Source: Luzula sylvatica
Taxonomy: Eukaryota > Streptophyta > Magnoliopsida > Poales > Juncaceae
Direction of reading: 5' to 3'
DNA length: 64,000 bases
Assembly: GCA_946800325.1 (NCBI GenBank)
Contig: OX326961.1
Span: forward strand, 53,115,793 to 53,179,792
Shown: positions 34,201 through 44,654 of the stretch, piece by piece
How positions within the stretch are numbered: the stretch's first letter is position 1
Layout of the letters: each line of letters starts with the position of its first letter
Translations under genes and position numbers: made by a program
Notes under the pieces: model-generated
Seen by the model: only the letters and a program-made list of their open reading frames with translations
Databases searched by the model: none
What the model was told of the DNA's origin: nothing

Positions 34201-36640
34201 TCGAGATTTATTCTACTCCCACTAGCCCGCATAGAGATAAATGACACCAAGTTCCAAACTTGTGCTCATCTAGTCCTCCTCCAAGAAGGCATCTCTTCGA
34301 GCCACGAAAATCTCATTTTCATAGGGACGTTAGAACTAATACCCTTTAGTTTCCTTAAGGATAAACGAACAATTTCCAGATTTGGGATTGAGTTTAACCG
34401 AAACAAATTTCGAAATATCCTCACATCCTCAAATATGTACAAATGACAACTTCGGAACCATTCCGATCCATATCTCATATGGCGTCTTTTGTACCGATTA
34501 GAAGGTTTATGGTTCATATCTTATATGCAACCATTCATTAGTGCCGCTGTCTCAAGGGCGTATCCCCAAAACATTTTTGGGAGATCCTATTGGCTTATCA
34601 TTTATCGAACCATGTCCAACATGCGTTCATTTCCTCTTTTCGGACACATCTCAATGTTCCAAATGAAGACAATCGTGAAACGATTCCACAATCATAAATG
34701 ATCATCAATATTCATAACTCAAATATCGCATCTTCGATCCTATCGAAAGGTCTAGCTCAAATACTCGTCTTCTCGATCCTATCGAAAAGCTCTGATTTTC
34801 TTGCTTAGTTGATTTCGTATTTCGTTTTTGAAACTCTTTGAACCTTTCAAAAGTCTCTGTTTCGGCACGCATTAAATAGATATTTTCATATCTACTTTAA
34901 TCGTCCATAAACGTAACAAAATACCGATAGCCTCCTCTTGCCTCGGAACTTATCGGAACATCATATGTAAATATAATTTCCAATAATTCGCTGGATCTTT
35001 CTCCAATACTTTGGAGAATGATGCCCTTTGTCGTTTTGCCTAATAAATAAGTATTGCATTAATCAATCAAATCTAATTCGAATGATTCTAGCATTCCATC
35101 ACATGGAATCTAGATACGCGTATCTCGTTTATATGGCCAAGACGGCAATGCCAAAAGAAGCAATCAACTTCTAGGTTTAATCCTCCTCGGATTTCACCAT
35201 TCTTTGAGTCATTAGTTTGGACAACTCTTTGTCCGAACTCTCCATTTTGGAAAACATTTTCCCAAAATACCCTTAGACATACATTTCTTTCGATCCCGCT
35301 TTTGAATTACAAGGACATCCACGCATCTATATGCATTGGATTCCTCGGATACTCTGAGCATCTCCAATTCAAATTTAAATCGCATCATATGCAATTTCGG
35401 GATCGACTTATCTATCGAATGCATATGATATTCGGTCACGAACATCAAATCTCGTACCATCAACACACGAGTGTTAATCAAAGACCCATAAGGCGTCTCA
35501 AAATTAACCTACTCTTTGAGCCGCATCGAACCATTCAACGCGCTCTAGCTCTTGAAACTATTTCATGAGCGTTGTGTTTTACTTTCATATACACCCGAAT
35601 TCTCAAAACAATTTTGAGAAATTTGCGTCTATACATGCCACCACAAGGCACGTAATATCGTTCGATTCCTTCTTAAAGTTTATCGAACCCGGCTTTCTCT
35701 AAAGCCAATGCCTCGAGCCCCGAATCTACCATTTCCGTGTCCAACACGTTCCTTTAAGTCTAAAGAACTATTCTTTAACTATCAAGGTTAATCATGGTAA
35801 TTCCGGCCCAAAAGCTATCTATCATATCGATCTCTACGATATATTTGGTGTTGCTTGAAAACATAATTCTAAACGGATGATGAAGATTAACTCCTAACCG
35901 TGCGTACTTAATCTATATGCTTATATGATGAATATATGATAGTGTTATTTTATCGAATCGATAACCCTCATACCGATACGGGACTCCAAGTCCATAACAC
36001 TCAAGACCCATATTTTACGATCCTCCCATAAGTGACTATGGCCGACAAATGAGATCTCGATATTTTAGGTAGGATTATATCCAATCGCATCCAATGCGAT
36101 TCTTGAACCGTTATAAGATTTCGGTGATGAATCGTATCCAATACAATCCCAGTTCCGTGTGTGCATCCTATCTATGCCCCGAACTCCAATCGGATTGGCT
36201 TGGACGGTTAAGTCACAACCATATCCATCGTATCGTTCAATTGAACTACTCACGTGCCCGACTATGGCCTGAAACCACGTGAATCCCCAATTAACGCTTA
36301 CCACCCGCATCAATATATACAATAGTACGTGCCCGACTATGGCCTGAAACCACGCACTATGTCATATCAATCTCGATGGTTGTGGATATGGAAGGCATTT
36401 CCATGACTTAAATATTATGAGGGATCATGCCATTGCATGTTTCTAAATTCGTGACATAATCCAATTATATCACTATCACAAGATTTTCTATATGCATATG
36501 ATTTTATTCGGGAGTCTAATTATTCTAAATAATTATCTAATAATATGCTAGTATGATTGATGCCGATCAAATCGATATAAAGAACTCAAAATTCCAAGTT
36601 GTGTAGCCAAAGTTATCACGAAAACAAAATCAGCAACCAG
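31215..36640 (-). pseudogene. Degenerate Copia-3 pol
   Basis: No frame longer than about 120 codons survives, yet Copia landmarks are readable on the minus strand in the right order. WHCRLGHIN (GAG-pre-integrase) lies near 35,128-35,156. YLLGKTTKG follows near 35,021-35,049. EARGGYRYFVTFMDD (integrase start) is near 34,901-34,960. RMLDMVR lies near 34,610-34,630, and FWGYALETAALMN near 34,545-34,580. Stop codons and frameshifts separate them. The region from 31.2 to 34 kb should hold reverse transcriptase and RNase H, but I cannot read them reliably. The wording resembles the Retrofit/Ale-type branch rather than Copia-1 or Copia-2. Confidence 0.8.
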
Positions 36641-36644
36641 AAAC

Positions 36645-37175
36645 CAGTCCGTTGTAACGCAACATAGTCCGTTACAACGGACCTCCAGTATACTTGGCAC
36701 TCCGTTGCAACGGAAGTCCAGTCCGTTACAACGCTATTTATTTCGGAGTTTGGCCAAATTTTGCCAGAAACATGTCCGTTACAACGCAACATAGGTCCGT
36801 TACAACGCTATTTTCTGCAAACCTTCGTCCAAATTTCCAGAGACCAGTCCGTTACAACGCAACATACAGTCCGTTGCAACGGACCAACTGCGTAGAGCTC
36901 CGTTACAACGGACCCAGTCCGTTACAACGGACTCCAATAGACACCCTTGGCATCCCCGCAACCTCGTATCAGATACAAGGTCCGTTACAACGGACTCCAA
37001 GTCCGTTACAACGGAATAAGCAGTTTTCACGGTCCTCCTCACACCCCCGCATCCTATACAGGGTCCGTTGCAACGGACTCCAAGTCCGTTACAACGGAAT
37101 ATGTGTTTTTTCGAAAAATTCTCAATTTCCTGTATCTGCGACGGACTGCTGTTTTCACTGTTATAACGGACTATG
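36645..37175. repeat. Palindromic repeat array in the leader of Copia-3
   Basis: Near-palindromic GTCCGTTACAACGGAC or its GTTGCAAC variant occurs fourteen times or more within about 520 bases (near 36,649, 36,668, 36,698, 36,720, 36,774, 36,793, 36,846, 36,870, 36,899, 36,916, 36,979, 37,000, 37,063 and 37,084, plus a diverged one near 37,162). Spacings are irregular. Some copies end ...AACGCAAC or ...AACGCTAT, breaking the palindrome on one side. The array lies between the primer binding site and the first pol remains, in leader or gag position. Confidence 0.93.
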
Positions 37176-37412
37176 CGATTTTTGAACTGCTGTTTTCGCT
37201 CGTTTCCAAAACGATCAATCATGAAACCTTTTCACGATTATTCCTAGATACTCTCAATCAACTATTGATCCATCTCTAGCGAATTTCACTTGTGATTTTA
37301 ATGGAATTTGACATTCTAAATATATAACATCATGCAAACGGGTACGAACTTTGATAACCCGTGCGTATATCTAATATACGACTATGATTCGACCCTCGAA
37401 TCGATGGCGATC

Positions 37413-37424
37413 GCTCTGATACCA
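37413..37424 (-). other. Primer binding site of Copia-3
   Basis: The minus strand reads TGGTATCAGAGC, one base from the LTR end at 37,426, which fixes the element's orientation. Confidence 0.92.
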
Positions 37425-37425
37425 C

Positions 37426-38438
37426 TGTAGGGGAATATCCTCGACCCCGGGCCCGCGCAGCGGAATGAAGGCCCGGTCCGATTCCCCGATTCCCGAGATC
37501 ACGCCATGACTTCGAGGGTACGATGCGAATAGAAGGATAGATCTATACCAGCGTGAAATTGATCACGCACGAAGGGTTGATCGCCGCCTTCTATCTCCTG
37601 TCACGTTGGTGACAATCCGCGCGTCCCATACCACGCGTCTTTCACCGTTCGTTGACCGTCTTCTCACTCCTTGAGTCGATCACAATCCAAGAGCCACAAT
37701 TGTCGCTCCTCTACTTGTATCCACCATGAGTCGCAAGACGTCGGTCGCGGATGCACCTGCCTAGACGATGCAACGGCGAACTTGCTCGATCTAATCGATT
37801 CTCTATTACTCGAGAAACTCCTTTCTCGATTTCTCTCTCTTCGCACCCTTTCACTCACTAAAGATCAAATCTGAATTTGCTCTTTTTCTTGTGTATATTG
37901 GGCAGAATAATCACTTGCTTAGAATGATTCAACTGATTTTCATTGCTTAGTGAAGATGAGAGAGAAAATCCTATTTATACCTAAATAGGATAAGGATTAG
38001 CCAAAAGGCATGTATATCCAATATACACCCTTTCACACAGAAAACTGTATGAACCTGTTCAGTATTCTGTCCAGACGAAATTGATAAATTTCTCTGACAG
38101 AAAATCAACCAACACGAAAGTTGTAGATAATCTTATTATCTACACAACCCAATTTGGCTCAGCCCAATTGGAGTTCGTATGCAAAAGTTATGACTGTTTT
38201 ACTAACTGTATGTCATACTGTTGCACCCTTTCGGTATTTCACAGAAACGACACTTATACTTCGTTCATATGAAATATATTTCTATATGAAGGTTGTAGAT
38301 AATCTCATTATCTATCTAACCCAATTTGAACCATTCTAATTGGATTTTCCCACTGAAAGTTATGGCCACGAATGTACGACTACATTCGTTTATCCTTGTG
38401 TACACTTTTACGGTTGATCCGAAACTGTATTTCTTTCA
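37426..38438 (-). repeat. 5' LTR of Copia-3
   Basis: Same length as its partner. By eye only two substitutions: tttggctcagcc versus tttggcccagcc, and cattcgttt versus cattcattt. A minus-strand TATAAATA is at about 37,972-37,979. Confidence 0.95.
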
Positions 38439-38772
38439 GAAGTGTACGTGGAGCAACCGTAAGGATTTGTGGTTGAAGAAGACGACAACAAGGTGTACAA
38501 ATTGAAGAAGGCTTTGTATGGGCTGAAACAAGCACCTCGTGCATGGTATAGCAATATTGATGCGTACTTCACCGAAAAAGTGTTTAAAAGGAGTCCGAGT
38601 GAACCAACCCTTTATATCAAGCAAGGCAAAATCGGTATGATTATCGTTTCTCTTTATGTCGATGATTTAATTGTGACCGGTAGTGACGAAAGAATGGTGC
38701 GAGAATTCAAGGAGGATATGTTGAAGAAATATGAGACGAATGATTTGGGATTACTTCATTACTTTTTGGGTA
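38439..38772 (+). pseudogene. Copia-2 gag-pol, part 2: reverse transcriptase core
   Basis: The frame resumes after Copia-3 with VYVEQP, then a TAA stop near 38,460 where a Glu codon is expected. It continues with KLKKALYGLKQAPRAWY and the catalytic SLYVDDLIVTG motif, ending in LLHYFLG where the CACTA element enters. Confidence 0.95.
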
Positions 38773-41316
38773 CACTACAACATTTCAGGGTATCAGCGAC
38801 GGTCATAACCGTCGCTAAAAGTCTCAAAAACCGTCGCTAAAGCCTTTACCGACGGCCAACCGTCGCTAAAAAACCGTCGCTGAAAGTGGCATCGCAGATG
38901 GCACTTTCACCGACGGCCCGTCGCTGATTCTACTTTCACCGACGGTTAAGCTTTCACCGACGGCCCGTCACCGAAGACATCTCCGACGGCCCAACGCTAA
39001 TTGTATTATTTAAATGATATATTTCATACGTTAAGTTATTTCCGACGGCCCGTAGGTAATAAGTATATTAATTAAATAATATATTACTTAATTTATTCAG
39101 TTATTATGTAATTATTAATTAACAAGGTACATTAATCATTATTAATATTTAACAAATCAATTAATAATTAACATATCAACTGAATTAATTTACAAATAAA
39201 CATAAACATATAAACACATAATCGGAGAGTACCGGTATTCCACAAATAAACATAAACTCATAATCTCACAATAAACACATAATCACAATAAACACATTAT
39301 CTCACAAATATACAAATTCAACGCCGTTAATCGGAGAGTACCGGTATTCCAACAAGTAATCCAAGCCGTCCCATTTACTATCCAAATTGTACCACTAATC
39401 GGACCCGTACCAGTCCATATTAGCCTTCAATTCATCTCCTGCACAGAAACCATCTCAATCCATCAATTCCGGTCCCGGCTCCACTACAATCTCCTGCTCC
39501 AGCTCCTGCTCCTGCTCCTGCTCCTGCTCCACATCCATCTCCTGCTCCAGCTCCTGCTCCACATCCATCTCCTGCTCCAGCTCCAGCTCCGGCACGACAT
39601 ATACGCAACGATACAACTCAAACCATCAAAACTGCACAGAAAATTAATTAAATATATTAGTTAATTTCAGGGGCATAAATCTAATTTTATAAAAAAGAAT
39701 TAAGAATTAACAAGAAATAAGAACAATTCAAGCCGTACCAGTAAGAATCGTCCCTGTCCCTGCTCCAGAACATCCCATTGAATCTTCGTCTTCAATCCAA
39801 TCTCCAAAGATCTAAACCCTAGTAGCAGCAATCGCACCGGTACCAGTAATCGTCTTCAACCGCACTAAATAAAATCTTAATCCCGATGGTGGCGTCGACG
39901 TCTCCTGAAATCCTCTAACATTGAAACACACAAATCATCATCCCTCTTGCTCTTCATATCTTCCTCCAACTTGCGATTTTTCTACACATAAATTCAAAAT
40001 ATTTCAAATAAAATATAAAATGAATATTTTAAAATATAAAACAGTTTAAAACAGAATTAAAAAAGAATTGCATACACTTAAAAAAAACAGTTTAAAATAT
40101 TTCAAATATACATGAATTCAAAATATAAAACAGTTTAAAATATTTCAAACAAAATATAATATTTCTAAATTAAATAAGTAACCTACACATAAATAATTAT
40201 ATAACAAACAGAATTAATACATAAATTAAAACAAAATTACATAAACTTAAAAAAAACAGTTTAAAAAAGAATTAAAAAAGAATTACATACACTTTAAAAA
40301 AATAGTTTTAAAAAAAGAATTAAACAACATAAATTAAATAATTCTATACTAGAAAAATTTAGTTTAATAAAAAAAATTAACACAAACAAAAATAACCTAA
40401 AAAACAAAATAATTTTTATTTAAACTAAAAAAGAACAGGATGTAAAATAACAGAGAAAGAACAGGATTTAAAAAAATTAACTCGATTTTTTGTTAAAGTA
40501 ACAGGATTTAAAAACCCTAAGAGTACTTAAAACTCTAAAAAATTTAGAAACCCTAAAGCTCGAAATAATAAAACAATGAGATAAAATTATATACGTTGGA
40601 GGGGAAGAGGGGCGTTAGAGGCGAAAATTATATACGTCGGAGGGGAAGAGGGGCGTCGGAGGCGAAGAGGGGCGTCGGAGAGAAGAGGGGAGGGGCTGTG
40701 AAGAGGGGAAGAGGGGCGTCGGAGGCGAAGAGGGGCATCGGAGCGAAGAGGGGCGTCGGAGCGAAGAGGGGAAGAGGGGCTGTGAAGAGGGGAAGAGGGG
40801 CGTCGTAGGCGAAGAGGAGAAGAGGCGAATTTAGGTTTAGGGTTAAGAGAGAGAGGAGGAGGCCAGCGGGGTATATAAGAAGGTGTATACAACATCACCG
40901 ACGGGCCGTCGGAAGGGTATTAGCGACGGCTCTATTAGCGACAGGCCGTAGGAGAAGAGCATTAGCGACGGTTTCACGTAACGACGGGCTGACGGAGAAT
41001 TTTTGAAAATTAGGCGGTTTTTTTGAAAATGTAGCGTAACCTTTCAGCGACGGGGATTCTTTCACCGACGGGCCGTAGGAAGGGTATTAGCGACAGGGCA
41101 AGCATCACCGACGGGAGCCGTCGCAGACTATTAGCGACGGTTTCGAAGTTTAGCGACGGGCCGACGGAAAAATTTGAACATCACCGACGGGCCGTCGCTA
41201 ATAAAACCGTCGGTAATGCTCTTCTGCGACGGGCCGTCGCAGAAAGGTTGTTTTATTTGCGACGGGCCGTCGCTGATGGCATACCCCCGTCGCTAATACT
41301 CCCATCTGTTGTAGTG
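38773..41316. mobile_element. Non-autonomous CACTA transposon (CACTA-1), 2544 bp
   Basis: Starts CACTACAACATTTC and ends CATCTGTTGTAGTG, with a perfect 3-bp TSD GTA (38,770-38,772 and 41,317-41,319). Both ends carry many short subterminal ccgtcgc/gcgacgg motifs in both orientations, typical of transposase binding arrays in CACTA elements. No TNP2-type transposase is present. The interior has a ctcctgctccagctcctgct simple repeat (39,490-39,600), a very AT-rich centre, and a GGGGCGTCGGAG-type tandem repeat (40,600-40,820). Confidence 0.95.
39230..40880 (-). other. Promoter-like unit inside CACTA-1 with possible spliced transcript
   Basis: On the minus strand a TATA-like word at about 40,872-40,879 is followed by a CT-rich leader with an AACCCTAA telo-box-like word, and then an arginine/proline/serine-rich repeat ORF (40,898-40,587). 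Much farther down is a good acceptor (ttctgtgcag near 39,635), then an open stretch encoding repeated Glu-Gln units ending near 39,463. Exon joining is not provable here. It could be a captured gene piece or a non-coding transcript. Confidence 0.35.
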
Positions 41317-42168
41317 GTATCGAGATTAATCAAAGAAAAGATGGAGTTTTTATTTCGCAAATAAAGTATGCCCAAAATATTCTCGCTAAATTTAAAATGG
41401 AGAATTGTAATCCGGTGACGATACCGATTTTGGTGAATGAAAAGATGATGAAAGAAGATGGTAGTGGTGATGCCGACGAATCGGTCTATAGAAGCCTAGT
41501 GGGTAATTTATTATACCTTGCCGTTACAATACCCGACATTATGTATGGAGCAGGTTTGTTATCTCGGTTCATGAATAAACCGAGCAAATTACATTTTGGA
41601 ATAACGAAGAGATTATTGATACATACAAGGTACCAAAGATTTCGGACTTATGTATGAGAAGAATGAGAAAACGAAAATAGAATTGGTTGAATTTTGTGAT
41701 AGTGATTGGGCCGGTAGTGTGGATGACATGAGAAGCACATCCGGTTATGCATTTACCCTTGGATCGGGTATATTTTCGTGGGCCTCGAAAAAGCAAGAAC
41801 GAGTCGCGCTTTCAACGACGGAGGCGGAATACGTGTCGGCAAATGAAGCCGCAAGACAAATCGAATGGTTGAGAAAAGTGTTAGAAGACATGGGGGAGAA
41901 ACAAGAAACCGCAACGGTTCTCTTTTGCGATAATCAATCCGCGATAGCCATGTCAAAGGATTCCGTCTTCCATAGTCGAACCAAGCATATCAAGCTACGA
42001 CATCACTTTATTCGAGAAGTGGTTGGAGATGATGAACTCGTTGTCAAGCATATTAAATCCGAAAATCAATTGGCGGATATTTTCACCAAGGCGCTTCCGA
42101 TCGAGAAGTTTATTCGATTTCGAGAATTGATGGGAATGACGAGCAAAATAATTAAGGGGGAGTATTAA
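41317..42168 (+). pseudogene. Copia-2 gag-pol, part 3: reverse transcriptase end and RNase H
   Basis: Continues IEINQRKDGVFISQIKYA, then YRSLVGNLLYLAVTIPDI. A frame disruption lies at about 41,610-41,657. RNase H has FCDSDWAGSVDDMRSTSGY, SKKQERVALSTTEAEY, LFCDNQSAIAMSKD and HIKLRHHFIRE, and ends with a stop at 42,166-42,168 just before the LTR. The RNase H part alone is an undamaged 172-codon stretch. Confidence 0.95.
42151..42162 (+). other. Polypurine tract of Copia-2
   Basis: Purine run AAGGGGGAG immediately before the 3' LTR start at 42,163. Confidence 0.8.
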
Positions 42169-42415
42169 AATTAATGTTTTAATATATTAATTCATAATAT
42201 TATATTTAATAAAGGAGCAGATTAATATTCAATGTATTTGTGTGTGAATGGTAGATGTCTTTTGACATGAGGAGGTGTCCATAGTTAGAAAAGAATTATC
42301 CAGAATTTAGAGAGATAGGGATGTATGTTTGAAAGGGTGTGTTTAGGGGGTGTATATTGAATCCTATTTAAAGGATTGTTGTAATGTACGAAAGGGCCAT
42401 ATAGAAGAAATATAA

Positions 42416-44504
42416 TTGACTCCTCTCATTAATTTTACAACAATTTGGCTCAACCCTAACTGGCCACGTCATCAGTATTGTCAATGTACTGTTCATAAGT
42501 TACTGTTCATGTATTCCTGCATTACTATTCATGCCCTATCGGGCACTGTTCATAAACTGCTGACTTACTGTTCATGGATTACTGTAAATTACTGTTCATT
42601 ACTAATGAAATAATTTTCAACACGTTATTTTCATATTTGTTTGATAATATATTTCATATTGTATTAATTTATTTTATGATATTATATTACACAAAACAAT
42701 GATTAATTTATTTTAAAATATGATTATTTTAGAAACCAAATGGTTCTCTTCCTTTTCTTTTTCTTTTTATAATTATATTTGTTTTATTCAATAAACAATA
42801 TAATTTATTATCTAAATTACTGTTCATTACTACTAAAATAATTTTCAACACATTATTTTCATATTTGTTTGATAATATATTTCGTATTGCATTAATTTAT
42901 TTTATGATATTATATTACACAAAACAATGATTAATTTATTTTAAAATATGATTATTTTAGAAACCAAATGGTTCTCTTCCTTTTCTTTTTCTTTTTATAA
43001 TTATATTTGTTTTATTCAATAAACAATATAATTTATTATCTAAATTACTGTTCATTACAACTAAACTAATTTTCAACACATTATTTTCATATTTGTTTGA
43101 TAATATGTTTCGTATTGCATTAATTTATTTTATGATATTATATTACACAAAACAATGATTAATTTATTTTAAAATATGATTATTTTAGAAACCAAATGGT
43201 TCTCTTCCTTTTCTTTTTCTTTTTATAATTATATTTGTTTTATTCAATAAACAATATAATTTATTATCTAAATTACTGTTCATTACTACTAAAATATTTT
43301 CAACACATTATTTTCATATTTGTTTGATAATATATTTCGTATTGTATTAATTTATTTTATGATATTATATTACACAAAACAATGATTATTTTAGAAACCA
43401 AATGGTTCTCTTCCTTTTCTTTTTCTTTTTATAATTATATTTATTTTATTCAATAAACAATATAATTTATTATCTAAATTACTGTTCATTACTACTAAAA
43501 TAATTTTTCAACACATTATTTTCATATTTGTTTGATAATATATTTCGTATTGCATTAATTTATTTTATGATATTATATTACACAAAACAATGATTAATTT
43601 ATTTTAAAATATGATTATTTTAGATACCAAATGGTTCTCTTCCTTTTCTTTTTCTTTTTATAATTATATTTGTTTTATTCAATAAACAATATAATTTATT
43701 ATCTAAATTACTGTTCATTACTACTAAAATAATTTTCAACACATTATTTTCATATTTGTTTGATAATATATTTCGTATTGCATTAATTTATTTTATGATA
43801 TTATATTACACAAAACAATGATTAATTTATTTTAAAATATGATTATTTTAGAAACCAAATGGTTCTCTTCCTTTTCCTTTTCTTTTTATAATTATATTTG
43901 TTTTATTCAATAAACAATATAATTTATTATCTAAATTACTGTTCATTACTACTAAAATAATTTTCAACACATTATTTTCATATTTGTTTGATAATATATT
44001 TCGTATTGCATTAATTTATTTTATGATATTATATTACACAAAACAATGATTAATTTATTTTAAAATATGATTATTTTAGATACCAAATGGTTCTCTTCCT
44101 TTTCTTTTTCTTTTTATAATTATATTTGTTTTATTCAATAAACAATATAATTTATTATTTTCATATTTGTTTGATAATATATTTCGCATCGCATTAATTT
44201 ATTTTAAAATAATTTTCAATATAATATGTTTGTGTTACTATTTTAAAGATACTATATTACACACAAAAAAAATGATTATAATTATATTTATTATTTATTT
44301 TTTATGTATGTGTATGTTTTTGTGTATGTTATTTATTTTTCAAGTATGTGTCTCAACCACTTATTTGAGTATGTGTATTTAATGCACAATCATTTATTTT
44401 TCTATTTGAAAAAAAAAAATACCATTCTTGATCTAATAATTATATTGTATCTGATGTTCATTAATTTGTTTAAACCCGTCGCGGAGCGCGGAAAATTCTT
44501 CTAG
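42416..44504 (+). mobile_element. Non-autonomous Helitron, 2089 bp
   Basis: Inserted between A and T of the LTR sequence ATATAA/TAAAAT with no target duplication, as Helitrons do. The 3' end has hairpin CGCG-gag-CGCG (44,480-44,490), ten bases of spacer and CTAG, then T. The 5' end reads TTGACTCC rather than the usual TC, possibly a changed terminal base. There is no Rep/helicase gene. Near the 5' end several ctgttcat words repeat; most of the body is a 228-bp tandem array. Confidence 0.88.
42598..44160. repeat. 228-bp satellite-like array inside the Helitron, seven copies
   Basis: The phrase accaaatggttctcttcc recurs seven times at spacings of about 228, 228, 206, 229, 228 and 228 bases (near 42,735, 42,963, 43,191, 43,397, 43,626, 43,854 and 44,082). 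One unit lacks about 20 bases. Copies are nearly identical, so the array was homogenised recently. Units contain ctgttcattac at their start. Confidence 0.95.
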
Positions 44505-44654
44505 TAAAATAAAAAGAGCCATCTCTCTGTGCGTGAAAGAATAAAGGGGAAATTGCCCCCGGTTGTCTCCGTCCAATTATTCACCTATTTTTCAATTTAT
44601 ATTACAATTCCAACTATTCCCCAACAATTCATAGATCCAAATTAAATTCCAACA

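Larger units (their letters stand above)
30202..38438 (-). mobile_element. Copia-3, young coding-dead LTR element nested in Copia-2
   Basis: Two 1013-bp LTRs (30,202-31,214 and 37,426-38,438) are flanked by a perfect 5-bp TSD GAAGT (30,197-30,201 and 38,439-38,443). The host Copia-2 frame resumes directly after it. By eye the LTRs differ at only two positions and have the same length, so the insertion is very recent. The interior runs on the minus strand: primer binding site, palindromic array, degenerate pol, polypurine tract near 31,215-31,230. The pol remains are full of stops and frameshifts, so this copy must have moved using proteins from another element. Confidence 0.95.
26964..44654 (+). 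mobile_element. Copia-2, LTR retrotransposon carrying three nested insertions
   Basis: 5' LTR 26,964-27,366 and 3' LTR 42,163-44,654 (403 bp without its insertion), flanked by a perfect 5-bp TSD TCCAT (26,959-26,963 and 44,655-44,659). Internal parts are a primer binding site, a gag-pol frame in three pieces, and a polypurine tract. By eye the two LTRs differ at about 18 of 403 sites, roughly 4-5%, so the insertion is not recent. Insertions inside it: a minus-strand Copia element in the reverse transcriptase region (30,202-38,438), a CACTA element (38,773-41,316) and a Helitron in the 3' LTR (42,416-44,504). Copia-2 itself is inserted at the ATG of GRAS-A. Confidence 0.95.
42163..44654 (+). 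repeat. 3' LTR of Copia-2, split by a Helitron
   Basis: Matches the 5' LTR from TATTAAAATTAATG to a42,415 and again from t44,505 to CCAACA at 44,654. The extra 2089 bases between are absent from the 5' LTR, which serves as an exact empty-site reference. Confidence 0.95.

Noticed and set aside
36645..37175. CRISPR array
   Set aside because: Repeats are short palindromes with very uneven spacing, in a plant retrotransposon; no cas genes and no unique equal-length spacers.
36694..37279. 163-, 140- and 110-codon ORFs rich in RYN/VTD
   Set aside because: Produced by the palindromic GTCCGTTACAACGGAC array, in several frames and on both strands.
30202..38438. Copia-3 as a large retrotransposon derivative or TRIM without coding sequence
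   Set aside because: Recognisable pol landmarks remain in the correct order, so it is a decayed Copia, not a non-coding class from the start.
40587..40898. 103-codon Arg/Pro/Ser repeat protein as a real gene
   Set aside because: Low-complexity tandem repeat inside a CACTA element; kept only as part of a low-confidence promoter-like unit.
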